From: Agromyces tardus
Lineage (GTDB): Bacteria > Actinomycetota > Actinomycetes > Actinomycetales > Microbacteriaceae
Direction: 5' to 3'
NCBI RefSeq assembly: GCF_003710805.1
Contig: NZ_RHHB01000004.1
Coordinates: 102,058-166,057 of the forward strand
DNA: 64,000 bases
Shown piece after piece: positions 42,130-50,347 of the stretch. The translations under genes and the position numbers were made by a program. Position 1 is the first letter of the stretch. Every line of letters begins with the position of its first letter. The notes beneath the pieces are model-generated. The model worked only from the letters and a program-made list of their open reading frames with translations. It was not told the origin of the DNA and searched no databases.

Positions 42130-43665
42130 ATGACCGACACGCAGACCAGCCCCGCAGCCGCGGGCACCGCCACCACCGAGATCGTCGAGCACTGGATCGA
42201 CGGCGCGCCCGCCTCGGGCGACTCCGACCGCACCGGACCCGTCTACAACCCGGCGCTCGGCATCGAGCAGAAGCGCGTGCGCTTCGCGTCGACCGACGAC
42301 GTGGATGCCGCCGTCAAGGCCGCCGCGCGGGCGTTCCCCGGCTGGCGCGACACCTCGATCGCGAAGCGCCAACAGGTGATGTTCGCGTTCCGCGAGCTCC
42401 TCAACGCGCGCAGCGGCGAGCTCGCGGCGATCCTCACGAGCGAGCACGGCAAGGTGCTCGGGGATGCCGCGGGCGAGATCGCGCGCGGACTCGAGGTCGT
42501 CGAGCTCGCCTGCGCCATGCCGGGCTACACGAAGGGCGAGTACTCCGAGAACGTCTCGACGGGCATCGACGTGTACACGCTGCGCCAGCCCGTGGGCGTG
42601 GTGGGCATCATCAGCCCGTTCAACTTCCCGGCGATGGTGCCGCTGTGGTTCTTCCCGCTCGCGATCGCGACGGGCAACACGGTGGTGCTGAAGCCCTCGG
42701 AGAAGGACCCGTCGGCGTCGATCTGGCTCGCGCGCCTGATGCAGGAGGCCGGACTGCCCGACGGCGTGCTCAACGTCGTGCACGGCGACAAGGTCGCGGT
42801 CGACGCGCTGCTGCACCACCCGACGGTGCGCTCGATCTCGTTCGTGGGCTCGACGCCCATCGCGCAGTACATCTACTCGACCGCCACCGCGAACGGCAAG
42901 CGCGTGCAGGCGCTCGGCGGCGCGAAGAACCACATGCTCGTGCTGCCCGACGCCGACCTCGACCTCGCGGCGGACGCCGCCGTGAACGCGGGCTTCGGCT
43001 CGGCGGGCGAGCGCTGCATGGCGATCTCGGCCGTGCTCGCGGTCGACTCGATCGCCGACGAGCTGGTGTCGAAGATCACCGAGCGGATGTCGCGGCTCAC
43101 GACCGGCGACGGCACCCGCGGCTGCGACATGGGCCCGCTCATCACCCGCGAGCACCGTGACAAGGTCGCGGGCTACCTCGACGTTGCGGCATCCGACGGC
43201 GCCTCGGTCGTCGTCGATGGACGCGACCCCGAGGTCGACGGCGAACCCGACGGCTTCTGGCTCGGACCGACCCTCGTCGACAAGGTGCCCACGTCGTCGG
43301 CGGTGTACCGCGACGAGATCTTCGGGCCGGTGCTCTCGATCGTGCGCGTCGACGGCTACGAGGACGGGCTCGACATCATCAACGCGTCGCGCTACGGCAA
43401 CGGCACCGCGATCTTCACGAACGACGGCGGTGCTGCGCGGCGCTTCCAGCGCGAGGTGACGGTGGGCATGGTCGGCATCAACGTGCCGATCCCGGTGCCC
43501 GTGGCGTACCACTCGTTCGGCGGCTGGAAGGACTCGCTGTTCGGCGACGCGAAGGCGTACGGCCCGCGCGGCTTCGACTTCTTCACGCAGGAGAAGGCGA
43601 TCACGTCGCGCTGGCTCGACCCGAGCCACGGCGGGATCAACCTGGGATTCCCGCAGCACGACTGA
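42130..43665 (+). CDS. mmsA: CoA-acylating (methyl)malonate-semialdehyde dehydrogenase
   Basis: The protein has 511 residues of the aldehyde dehydrogenase superfamily, MmsA branch. ISPFNFPAMVPLWFFPLAIATGNT and LKPSEKDPSAS mark NAD binding; catalytic Cys296 lies in GSAGERCMAIS; the MmsA hallmark YHSFGGWKDSLFGD is near the end. It turns malonate or methylmalonate semialdehyde into acetyl-CoA or propionyl-CoA, the final step of the pathway. GGGAGGAACGAG lies upstream. The gene closes the operon; a long palindrome follows. Confidence 0.93.
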   Translation: MTDTQTSPAAAGTATTEIVEHWIDGAPASGDSDRTGPVYNPALGIEQKRVRFASTDDVDAAVKAAARAFPGWRDTSIAKRQQVMFAFRELLNARSGELAAILTSEHGKVLGDAAGEIARGLEVVELACAMPGYTKGEYSENVSTGIDVYTLRQPVGVVGIISPFNFPAMVPLWFFPLAIATGNTVVLKPSEKDPSASIWLARLMQEAGLPDGVLNVVHGDKVAVDALLHHPTVRSISFVGSTPIAQYIYSTATANGKRVQALGGAKNHMLVLPDADLDLAADAAVNAGFGSAGERCMAISAVLAVDSIADELVSKITERMSRLTTGDGTRGCDMGPLITREHRDKVAGYLDVAASDGASVVVDGRDPEVDGEPDGFWLGPTLVDKVPTSSAVYRDEIFGPVLSIVRVDGYEDGLDIINASRYGNGTAIFTNDGGAARRFQREVTVGMVGINVPIPVPVAYHSFGGWKDSLFGDAKAYGPRGFDFFTQEKAITSRWLDPSHGGINLGFPQHD

Positions 43666-43688
43666 GCGGGCGGGGGAACACGCGCGTG

Positions 43689-43751
43689 GGAGTGAGGTTT
43701 CTGTGGTGGAGCCGCACAGGTTTCAGCACTCCACCGCAGAAACCTCACTCC
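43689..43751. terminator. Long palindrome between convergent genes (GGAGTGAGGTTTC family)
   Basis: A 23-bp stem with one mismatch (GGAGTGAGGTTTCTGTGGTG at 43689, complement ending at 43751) closes a 17-nt loop, 23 bp after mmsA and 37 bp before the IclR stop codon. Confidence 0.75.
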
Positions 43752-43788
43752 GATGCGCCGGGGGGAAGCGTCGGCGCGCGGGGGCGGC

Positions 43789-44559
43789 TCAGTCCTGGCC
43801 GGGCGCGGGCGGGCGCGGCGGCCAGGTCGGCGCCCCGAGCTCCCGTGAGATGTTGCGTGCGGCCTCGCGCAGGTCGTCGAGCACCGCGGCGGTGGGCGGC
43901 CAGGCGTTCGACGGCATGACGACCGCGATGGCGGCGATCACCTCGCCGTCCTCGGCGCAGATCGGCGCGGCGACCGAGGACTCGCCGATGACCGCCTCCT
44001 CGTTCTCGTAGCCGAGCGCGTCACGCCGGACCTGCTCGAACTCCTCGCGCAGCAGGTCGGGCTCCGTGGTCGTCTCCGCCGTGAGGCTGGGCAGGGGGCG
44101 CGAGAGCACGTCGGCGGCGTGCGCCGCGTCGTACGCCAACAGCACCTTGCCCATGGCCGAGACATGGCTCGGGATCGTCACGCCCGTCTCGGGCATCTGC
44201 TCGGTGCCGTCGGGCCGCCGGTCGTGGTGGATGACGATCACCTCGCCGAACGACTCCACGCCGAGCCGCGAAGCGAGCCCGGTGCGGCGCGAGAGCTCGT
44301 GCATCCACCGCATCGAGCGCGCGCGCACGTCGAGTGTGTCGAGGTAGACGCTCGAGAGCTTCAGCAGCGCGGGGCCGAGCACGTAGCGGTTGCCGCTCGG
44401 CTGCTGGGCGACGAAGCCGTGCGACTGCAGCGACTTGACGATGCCGTGCACGGTCGAGGGCGGCAGGTCGAGTGCCGCTGCCATCTCGCTGATGCCGAGC
44501 CGGCGCGATCCCTGCAGGAGCCCGAGGATCTTCGCCGCGCGGTCGATCGACTGGATCAC
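43789..44559 (-). CDS. IclR-family regulator, likely of the glycerol/dihydroxyacetone operon
   Basis: The protein has 256 residues. The N-terminal winged helix (about 1-65) reads IQSIDRAAKILGLLQ and ISEMAAALDLPPSTVHGIVKSL. The effector domain carries SHVSAMGKVLLAYD and ENEEAVIGESSVAAPI. It is divergent from glpF-dhaKLM, as the IclR-type GylR is next to glycerol genes in Streptomyces. I chose the GTG at 44559 because GAGGGGGGAC lies 3 nt upstream and the family N-terminus starts there; an ATG at 44619 is open but less fitting. Confidence 0.88.
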   Translation of the reverse strand: MIQSIDRAAKILGLLQGSRRLGISEMAAALDLPPSTVHGIVKSLQSHGFVAQQPSGNRYVLGPALLKLSSVYLDTLDVRARSMRWMHELSRRTGLASRLGVESFGEVIVIHHDRRPDGTEQMPETGVTIPSHVSAMGKVLLAYDAAHAADVLSRPLPSLTAETTTEPDLLREEFEQVRRDALGYENEEAVIGESSVAAPICAEDGEVIAAIAVVMPSNAWPPTAAVLDDLREAARNISRELGAPTWPPRPPAPGQD

Positions 44560-44631
44560 GGCGTCCCCCCTCTCGGCCCGTCGTCGCATCGGAGCACCAG
44601 TGCGCCCGTCCCTCCCCATTGTGACGGGTTC

Positions 44632-44660
44632 TTGACAGCTCGACGACGAACGTGCATCAT
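44632..44660 (+). promoter_or_regulatory. glpF-dhaKLM promoter
   Basis: A perfect TTGACA (44632-44637) and CATCAT (44655-44660) are 17 bp apart. The -10 touches the first of three regulator boxes, as expected for repression. Confidence 0.6.
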
Positions 44661-44714
44661 TCGATATTACCGAAGCCGATTCGACAATGTCGAATAGACA
44701 CTGACAATGTCGAA
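44660..44714. promoter_or_regulatory. Three operator boxes at 20-bp phase
   Basis: Boxes of 15 bp start at 44660 (TTCGATATTACCGAA), 44680 (TTCGACAATGTCGAA, a perfect palindrome) and 44700 (ACTGACAATGTCGAA). Spacing is exactly 20 bp, so all lie on nearly the same face of the helix. They sit between the divergent IclR and glpF genes and downstream of the glpF -10; they are the likely IclR sites. Confidence 0.7.
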
Positions 44715-44770
44715 TACGGCGACTGGCCCCCGCAGCCTCACGGCTCCCGGTTCAAAGGAGAACTGAAATC

Positions 44771-45550
44771 ATGGATGACAACAGAACTTGGCAGCGGCTC
44801 GCCGCCGAGTTCCTCGGCACCGCCTTCCTCGTGTTCGTCGGCGTCGGCTCGGTTCCGGCGCTCGCACTCGTGCGGGGCGATGCGCCCTTCGCGCCCGCCG
44901 ATCTCGGCTTCATCTCGCTGGCCTTCGCCACGATCGTGGTGGCGACGGTCTACGTGTTCGGGTACATCTCGGGCAACCACATCAATCCGGCCGTGACCAT
45001 CGCCCTCGCGGTGACGGGCAAGTTCCCCTGGCGGGAGGTGCCCGGCTACGTGATCGCGCAGTTGCTCGGTGCGACGGTCGGGGCGTTCGCCATCGTCGGC
45101 GTGCTCGGCCGGCAGGCGAGCGAGCTCGGCCTCGGAGTCGCCTCGTATGGCGACATCCCGATCGCGCAGGCGTTCACGGCGGAGTTCGTCGGCACGTTCC
45201 TGCTCGTCTTCACCGTGTTCGGCGTGATCCACCGCAAGGCCGCCCCGGGCTTCGCCGGCCTCGTGATCGGCCTGGTCGTCTTCGCTGCGATCATCCCCGT
45301 CGCGCCGGCGACGGGCGCGTCGATCAACCCTGCCCGCACGACCGGCCCGATGCTCGTGCAGCAGCTCCTCGGCGGCGCGGTGCAGTGGGAGCAGTGGCCC
45401 GTGTACGTCATCGCCGAGGTGCTCGGCGGCATCGCCGCGGCCCTGCTGTTCGGCTTCATCTCCCGCACGCAGGCGGATCGCACGGTCGCCGCGGCCGGCA
45501 CCACCACCACCCCTACGGAAGCACCCCTCGAACAGGAGCCCCAGCGATGA
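44771..45550 (+). CDS. glpF: MIP-family channel, glycerol facilitator
   Basis: The protein has 259 residues with six helices and two NPA half-helices: NPA at 72-74 (GNHINPAVTI) and 186-188 (ASINPARTTGP). GlpF proteins usually have Asp right after the second NPAR; this one has Thr, closer to water channels, so the pore preference is uncertain. The operon context (dhaKLM) argues for glycerol or dihydroxyacetone uptake. A GGAGAACTGAAATC leader with AAAGGAG upstream precedes the ATG. Confidence 0.85.
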   Translation: MDDNRTWQRLAAEFLGTAFLVFVGVGSVPALALVRGDAPFAPADLGFISLAFATIVVATVYVFGYISGNHINPAVTIALAVTGKFPWREVPGYVIAQLLGATVGAFAIVGVLGRQASELGLGVASYGDIPIAQAFTAEFVGTFLLVFTVFGVIHRKAAPGFAGLVIGLVVFAAIIPVAPATGASINPARTTGPMLVQQLLGGAVQWEQWPVYVIAEVLGGIAAALLFGFISRTQADRTVAAAGTTTTPTEAPLEQEPQR

Positions 45551-46542
45551 AGAAGCTCATCAACTCACCGGCGACGGTGCTCGCCGACGCACTCCGCGGC
45601 GTCGAGGCCGCCCACCCCGACGTCTCGGTCGACTACGCGAACCGCGTCGTCTCGCGCGGCGCCGACGTCAAGCAGGGCAGGGTCGCGCTCATCTCGGGCG
45701 GCGGCTCGGGTCACGAGCCCCTGCACAGCGGATTCGTCGGGCTGGGGATGCTGGATGCCGCGTGCGCGGGCGAGGTGTTCACCTCGCCGACGCCCGACCA
45801 GATGCTCGCCGCCACCACGGCCGTGGACGCCGGCGCCGGCGTGCTCTACATCGTCAAGAACTACACGGGCGACGTGCTCAACTTCGAGATGGCCGCGGAG
45901 CTCGCCGCGGCCGAGGGCATCGAGGTGAAGTCGGTGCTCGTGGCCGACGACGTCGCGGTCGAGGACTCCACGTGGACGGCGGGACGGCGCGGCACCGGCA
46001 CCACGGTGCTCGTCGAGAAGATCGCCGGCGCCGCCGCCGAGGAGGGGCGCGACCTCGCCGCGGTGCACGAGATCGCGACCCGGGTCTCCGAGAACGGCCG
46101 GTCGATGGGCGTCGCGCTCACGAGCGCCACGGTCCCCGCGGTGGGCAAGCCGAGCTTCGACCTGCCCGACGACGAGATCGAGATGGGCGTCGGCATCCAC
46201 GGTGAGCCCGGTCGCAAGCGCGTCTCCCTGCGGCCCGCTTCCGAGATCGCCGAGGAGCTGGTGTCGTCGATCCTGGCGGACCTCGACTTCTCGGGAGCGC
46301 CCGTGATCGCGTTGCTGAGCGGGCTCGGTGGTACGCCCCTCATCGAGCTCTACCTGATGTACGGCGAGGTCGCCGCACTGCTCGAGCAGCGCGGCATCAC
46401 CGTGGCCCGTGCGCTCGTGGGCGACTACATCACGAGCCTCGACATGGCCGGCTGCTCGCTCACCCTGCTCCGTGCCGACGAGGAGATGCTGCGCCTCTGG
46501 GACGCGCCCGTGAACACCGCGGCGCTTCGGTGGGGGGTCTAG
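45547..46542 (+). CDS. dhaK: Dihydroxyacetone kinase subunit DhaK
   Basis: The protein has 331 residues. It binds dihydroxyacetone covalently through His218, found here in GVGIHGEPG. Other marks are ISGGGSGHEPLHSGFVG (substrate loop), IVKNYTGDVLNFEMA and LLSGLGGTPLIELYL. It works with DhaL and DhaM, using PEP as phosphate source. The ATG overlaps the glpF stop codon. Confidence 0.96.
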   Translation: MKKLINSPATVLADALRGVEAAHPDVSVDYANRVVSRGADVKQGRVALISGGGSGHEPLHSGFVGLGMLDAACAGEVFTSPTPDQMLAATTAVDAGAGVLYIVKNYTGDVLNFEMAAELAAAEGIEVKSVLVADDVAVEDSTWTAGRRGTGTTVLVEKIAGAAAEEGRDLAAVHEIATRVSENGRSMGVALTSATVPAVGKPSFDLPDDEIEMGVGIHGEPGRKRVSLRPASEIAEELVSSILADLDFSGAPVIALLSGLGGTPLIELYLMYGEVAALLEQRGITVARALVGDYITSLDMAGCSLTLLRADEEMLRLWDAPVNTAALRWGV

Positions 46543-46546
46543 GCGG

Positions 46547-47206
46547 ATGCGCACGCTCGAGGACAGCCGCCTCACCGTCGACGACCTGATCGCGTGGCTC
46601 GTGCGATTCGACGACGAGATCGTCGAGCAGGCCGGGTTCCTGACCGAGCTCGACTCCGCGATCGGCGACGCCGACCACGGCACGAACATGGCCAGGGGCA
46701 CCGCCGCGGTGCGCGTACGGCTCACGGAGACGCCGTCCGGTGACGCCGGGGCGGTACTGAAGTCGGTCGGCATGGCGCTCGTGTCGACGGTCGGCGGTGC
46801 GAGCGGATCGCTCTACGGCACGCTGTTCCTCGAGATGGCCAAGAGCGTCGGCACGGCCTCCGAGCTCGACACCGCCGTGTTCGCCGACGCGTTCCGCGCC
46901 GGCGTCGCCGGGGTCGTGGCCCGGGGCCGTGCCGAGCCGGGCGACAAGACCATGATCGACGCGCTCCAGCCGAGCGTGGAGGCGCTGAGCGCCGCGGCAT
47001 CCGACGGCGTTCCGCTGGCGGAGTCGCTGCAATCGGCGGCGGCCGCGGCCGCGGCGGGCCGGGATGCGACCATCCCGCTCGTCGCGCGGAAGGGACGGGC
47101 GAGCTACCTCGGCGATCGCAGCGCCGACCATCTCGACCCCGGCGCGACGTCGGCCGCGATCCTCGTGCAGGCGCTCGCGGACTCGCACGCGGAGCGCACC
47201 CGATGA
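46547..47206 (+). CDS. dhaL: Dihydroxyacetone kinase ADP-binding subunit DhaL
   Basis: The protein has 219 residues. The nucleotide and Mg site is ELDSAIGDADHGTNMARG (about 30-47), followed by GGASGSLYGTLF and DKTMIDALQP. The tightly held ADP is rephosphorylated by DhaM. It is 4 bp after dhaK and overlaps dhaM. Confidence 0.95.
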   Translation: MRTLEDSRLTVDDLIAWLVRFDDEIVEQAGFLTELDSAIGDADHGTNMARGTAAVRVRLTETPSGDAGAVLKSVGMALVSTVGGASGSLYGTLFLEMAKSVGTASELDTAVFADAFRAGVAGVVARGRAEPGDKTMIDALQPSVEALSAAASDGVPLAESLQSAAAAAAAGRDATIPLVARKGRASYLGDRSADHLDPGATSAAILVQALADSHAERTR

Positions 47207-47943
47207 TCGGCGTCGTCGTGGTGTCGCACAGCGAGCGCCTCGCTGAGGCGGCCGTCGAGTTGGGGATGCAGATGGTGCACGGCGACGCCCCTCCGGTCCG
47301 CATCGCCGCGGGCGCCGACGGCCGGTTCGGCACGGATGCGGCGGCCGTCGCGGCCGCGATCGACGACCTCGCCGACTCGCCGGGAGTGCTCGTGGTCACC
47401 GATCTCGGCTCGGCCGTGCTGAGCGCGGGACTCGCGCTCGAGCTCCGGGAGTCGACCACCGAGGTCGTCGTGAGCGGCGGCCCGTTCGTCGAGGGGATCA
47501 CGGCGGCGCTCGTCCTCGCCGCGACGGGCGCGCCCCTGGGCGAGGTCGCCCGGGAGGTCTCCGCCGCGCTCGGGGCGAAGGCGGCCCAGCTCGAACCGGT
47601 GCCCGACGCCCCGGTCCTGGCGCCGGCCCCGGCGGCGACCGCGGAGCTCCCGCTCTCGGCCGACGAGGTCCTGGTCAACCCCGAGGGCCTGCACGCACGG
47701 CCCGCGGCCATGTTCGTGCAGGCCGTGGGGGGCTACGACGCCCTCGTCGACGTCACGAACCTGACCACCGGCACGGGCCCCGTGACGGCGAAGAGCCTGA
47801 TCGGCCTGCTGTCGCTCGGGGCGAAGCAGGGCCACCGCCTCAAGCTCGACGGCCACGGGCCCGACGCGGCCACCGCGGTCTCCGAACTTCGACGCCTGCT
47901 CGCCGACGGCTTCGGCGAGCTCCCCGCGACCGCGCCGCACTGA
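47203..47943 (+). CDS. dhaM: PTS-type phosphocarrier subunit DhaM (EIIA-HPr)
   Basis: The protein has 246 residues. The first domain is EIIA(Man)-like with the phospho-accepting His9 (VVVSHSERLA). An Ala/Pro linker (about 130-152) leads to an HPr domain with His164 (NPEGLHARPAAMF). The enzyme I domain of E. coli DhaM is absent, so a separate enzyme I elsewhere must feed it. The ATG overlaps the dhaL stop codon. A palindrome ends the operon. Confidence 0.95.
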   Translation: MIGVVVVSHSERLAEAAVELGMQMVHGDAPPVRIAAGADGRFGTDAAAVAAAIDDLADSPGVLVVTDLGSAVLSAGLALELRESTTEVVVSGGPFVEGITAALVLAATGAPLGEVAREVSAALGAKAAQLEPVPDAPVLAPAPAATAELPLSADEVLVNPEGLHARPAAMFVQAVGGYDALVDVTNLTTGTGPVTAKSLIGLLSLGAKQGHRLKLDGHGPDAATAVSELRRLLADGFGELPATAPH

Positions 47944-48023
47944 CGCCGCGGCGTTCGCGGACGGCCGCCCCGCACGCTCGCGGACCCCCGCCACGCGCTC
48001 ACGGACCCCCGCCACGCGCTCGT

Positions 48024-48086
48024 GGAGTGAGGTTTCTGCGGTGGAGGCATGAATCGAAGCTCCCTCCCGCGCAGAAACCTCACTCC
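48024..48086. terminator. Long palindrome between convergent genes (GGAGTGAGGTTTC family)
   Basis: The perfect 17-bp stem GGAGTGAGGTTTCTGCG with its complement at 48070-48086 encloses 29 nt. It lies between the dhaM and enoyl-CoA hydratase stop codons. Before it, ACGCTCACGGACCCCCGCC-like short repeats occur at 47960-48020. Confidence 0.75.
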
Positions 48087-48139
48087 TCCGTGGTGAGTGG
48101 GCACGTGCGGGGTGGCGGGGGCATGCGAGGCGTCGAGCG

Positions 48140-48931
48140 CTACTTCGGGGCGGACGAGGCGGATGCCGCGAACGCCGCGACGGCGGCTCGGGCGTACGGG
48201 GTCTCGAACGCCGCGCCGATCGTGCGCGCCTCGTCGTCGAGCGCCTCCTGGAAGCTGCGTCCGAGGCCGGAGCGCACGAGCCGCTTCGCCTGCCCGAACG
48301 CGGCCGTCGCGCCGCCGAGCCAGGACGCGGCGATCTCGCGGGCGCGGGCGTCGAGTGCGTCGGGCGCCACGACTTCGGAGACGAGCCCCCAGTCGAGCGC
48401 CTCCTCGGCCGTGAGCCGGCGCGAGGTGAGGGTGAGCTCGAGCGCGCGACGCGTGCCGATCGCCTCGGGCAGCAGGGTGCTCACGCCGCAGTCGGGGGTG
48501 AGGCCGACATCCGCGTACCGGCTCGCGAAGGTCGCCCGTTCGGAGGCGACGATCACGTCGGCGACGAGCATGAAGCCGAGGCCGCCCCCGGCGACCGGCC
48601 CCTGCACGGCGGCCACGATGGGCGTGGCGCTCTCGCGCAGCACGCGGTGGCCGTCGTGGATGCGGTCGGCGAGCCGCTCGATCACGCGGCCCGGCGCGGA
48701 TTCGCCCTCGGCGAGGGCCGACATCGCCACCACGTCGCCGCCGGCGCAGAACGCGCGACCGACGGCGTCGAAGAGCACGGCGCCGATGTCGTCGCGCTCG
48801 GCGATCTCATGGGCGAGCGCCTGCCAGCGCGCGATCGCGTCGGGATCGACCGCGTTGAGTCGCGCAGGGCGGTTGAGCGTGACGTGCGCGAGGCCGTCGC
48901 GCACGTCGAAGAGGATGGCATCGTCGCGCAT
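48140..48931 (-). CDS. Enoyl-CoA hydratase/isomerase family protein
   Basis: The protein has 263 residues, crotonase fold. It shows VTLNRPARLNAVD, the oxyanion-hole part FCAGGDVVAMS, VQGPVAGGGLGFMLVADVIVASERATF and VGLTPDCGVSTLLPEAIG. The position of the usual catalytic Glu in the last motif is Asp (TPDCG), as in some PaaG-like isomerases. It hydrates or isomerises enoyl-CoA thioesters; pathway unknown, with no beta-oxidation neighbours. Confidence 0.9.
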   Translation of the reverse strand: MRDDAILFDVRDGLAHVTLNRPARLNAVDPDAIARWQALAHEIAERDDIGAVLFDAVGRAFCAGGDVVAMSALAEGESAPGRVIERLADRIHDGHRVLRESATPIVAAVQGPVAGGGLGFMLVADVIVASERATFASRYADVGLTPDCGVSTLLPEAIGTRRALELTLTSRRLTAEEALDWGLVSEVVAPDALDARAREIAASWLGGATAAFGQAKRLVRSGLGRSFQEALDDEARTIGAAFETPYARAAVAAFAASASSAPK

Positions 48932-48937
48932 CCTCGG

Positions 48938-48943
48938 ATGCTA
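48938..48943 (-). promoter_or_regulatory. -10 hexamer of the hydratase gene
   Basis: TAGCAT on the minus strand, 6 nt before the ATG at 48931. It lies inside the 9-bp gap to, and the first codons of, the LysR gene end. Confidence 0.4.
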
Positions 48944-49888
48944 CCCGCGTGCGGCGGCGAGCATGCCGCGCGAGGGGTGGCCGTGCGCCTGCTCGAGGCG
49001 CGCGGCGCGGGCCACGATCACGTCGAGCACGGTGCGCACGGCGAGGCGCTCCGCGACATCCGGACGCAGCAGCGCGAAGATCTGGCGCACCGAGGTGACG
49101 CCGCGCAGCGGCTTGAGCACGATGCCCGCAGAGACGTTGCCCGAGGTGTACCGGGGCATCAGCGCGATGCCGAGCCCGGCCTGGATGAAGGCCTCCATGA
49201 TGCGCATGTCGCTGAAGCGCTGCGAGATGACGAGGCGATGACCTCCCTGCTGCTCGACCGCGTGCAGGATGCGCTCGAACGGGTATCCCGGCGGCACGCC
49301 CAGCCAGGTCTCGTCGACGAGGTCGTCGGGGGTCACGTGCGATCGCGTCGCGAGCCGATGGCCGGCGGGGAGGCCGATGTCGAGCGGTTCGGTCAGCAGC
49401 GGCACGGCTCGGAGGCCGCGGCCGCCCCAGGGCAACTCGCCGGGCATGGTGTGGGCGAGCACGATGTCGTAGTCGTTCGTGAGGTCGGCGAACTCGGCGA
49501 GCTCGGGGTCGAGGTCGGTGGCGCGCACGACGAGGCCCGCCACGCTCGAGAGGTCGGCGATGACCGAGGGCAGCAGCGTCGCACCCACGGTGGGGAAGGT
49601 GAGGAGCGAGACCTCGCCGCTCGGGTGGTTGCGGAACTCGTCCCACAGGGCGGAGGCCCGTTCGAGCGCGATCGCGACGTCGGCGGCGCTGCGGGCGAGG
49701 GCGTGCCCGGCGCTCGTGAGCACGAGGCCCCGGCCGCTGCGTTCGGTGAGCGGCATGCCGGCCTCGCGCTCGAGCACCTTGAGCTGCTGCGACACCGCTG
49801 ACGGCGTGCGGCCGGTGGCCTCGGCGACGGCCGTGACGCTGCCGCGTTCGGCGAGTTCCCTGAGCAGGTCGAGACGACGCACATCCAT
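48941..49888 (-). CDS. LysR-family transcriptional regulator
   Basis: The protein has 315 residues. The N-terminal winged helix is LDLLRELAERGSVTAVAEATGRTPSAVSQQLKVLEREAGMPL; the rest is the periplasmic-binding-like effector domain. It is 9 bp upstream of the enoyl-CoA hydratase on the same strand, so that gene may be in its regulon. A palindrome overlaps its start codon, fitting autoregulation. Confidence 0.92.
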   Translation of the reverse strand: MDVRRLDLLRELAERGSVTAVAEATGRTPSAVSQQLKVLEREAGMPLTERSGRGLVLTSAGHALARSAADVAIALERASALWDEFRNHPSGEVSLLTFPTVGATLLPSVIADLSSVAGLVVRATDLDPELAEFADLTNDYDIVLAHTMPGELPWGGRGLRAVPLLTEPLDIGLPAGHRLATRSHVTPDDLVDETWLGVPPGYPFERILHAVEQQGGHRLVISQRFSDMRIMEAFIQAGLGIALMPRYTSGNVSAGIVLKPLRGVTSVRQIFALLRPDVAERLAVRTVLDVIVARAARLEQAHGHPSRGMLAAARG

Positions 49889-49904
49889 GTAGCCACGCTA
49901 CATG
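49886..49904. promoter_or_regulatory. Palindrome over the LysR start codon
   Basis: CATGTAGCCACGCTACATG has 8-bp arms and a 3-nt centre and contains a T-N11-A LysR-type core. It also includes the minus-strand -10 (TAGCGT, 49895-49900) that lies 6 nt before the ATG, so a bound regulator would block its own promoter. Confidence 0.5.
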
Positions 49905-50025
49905 ATCAGTGAAGGATTGTGAGCTTGTGCTGCATGGTTTTCGGCGCGACAATGGACATGTCGAACACGTGCAACGGCGCATGGGTCACTCGACCACTCC
50001 CCGAATTCCCGTGAAAGGAACCGCC

Positions 50026-50157
50026 GTGTTCAGCCTCATCGCCCTCATCGCCCTCATCGCCATCGTCTCGGTCTCCGGCATCGTCGCGTCGGTCGTCGTG
50101 ACCGCCCGCGACGGATATCGCCGCGCCCCCGAGGAGACCTTCGCCCGCACCGTCTGA
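50026..50157 (+). CDS. 43-residue membrane microprotein
   Basis: Starting at GTG 50026, with AAAGGA 6 nt upstream, the frame encodes FSLIALIALIAIVSVSGIVA, one long hydrophobic helix, and a short charged tail (TARDGYRRAPEETFARTV). An ATG at 49981 in frame would add 15 residues. The type is seen near pyrE in related genomes as far as I recall, but I know no function. Confidence 0.5.
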   Translation: MFSLIALIALIAIVSVSGIVASVVVTARDGYRRAPEETFARTV

Positions 50158-50190
50158 GTCGGGTGATCGTCGGGGCTCCGCGCCCCGTGC

Positions 50191-50232
50191 AGGGCCGCCG
50201 GGCGGGGGAGGGACACCCCGCAGGGCGGCCCT
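50191..50232 (+). terminator. Hairpin after the microprotein gene
   Basis: AGGGCCGCC and GGCGGCCCT pair 9 bp across a G/C-rich loop, about 35 bp past the stop codon. Confidence 0.4.
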
Positions 50233-50312
50233 TCGTCGTCCCCCGGTGCTTCGCCGCGGCCGTGGGTGCGCGGCGAACGCCGGCCGAGGCGGCCGACCGG
50301 GAAGATCCGACC

Positions 50313-50341
50313 CTGACCGCCCAGCGGGCACGTCGTAGAGT
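50313..50341 (+). promoter_or_regulatory. pyrE promoter
   Basis: CTGACC and TAGAGT are 17 bp apart. The -10 ends 6 nt before the GTG at 50348, with no ribosome site, indicating a leaderless message. Confidence 0.5.
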
Positions 50342-50347
50342 ATTCGG

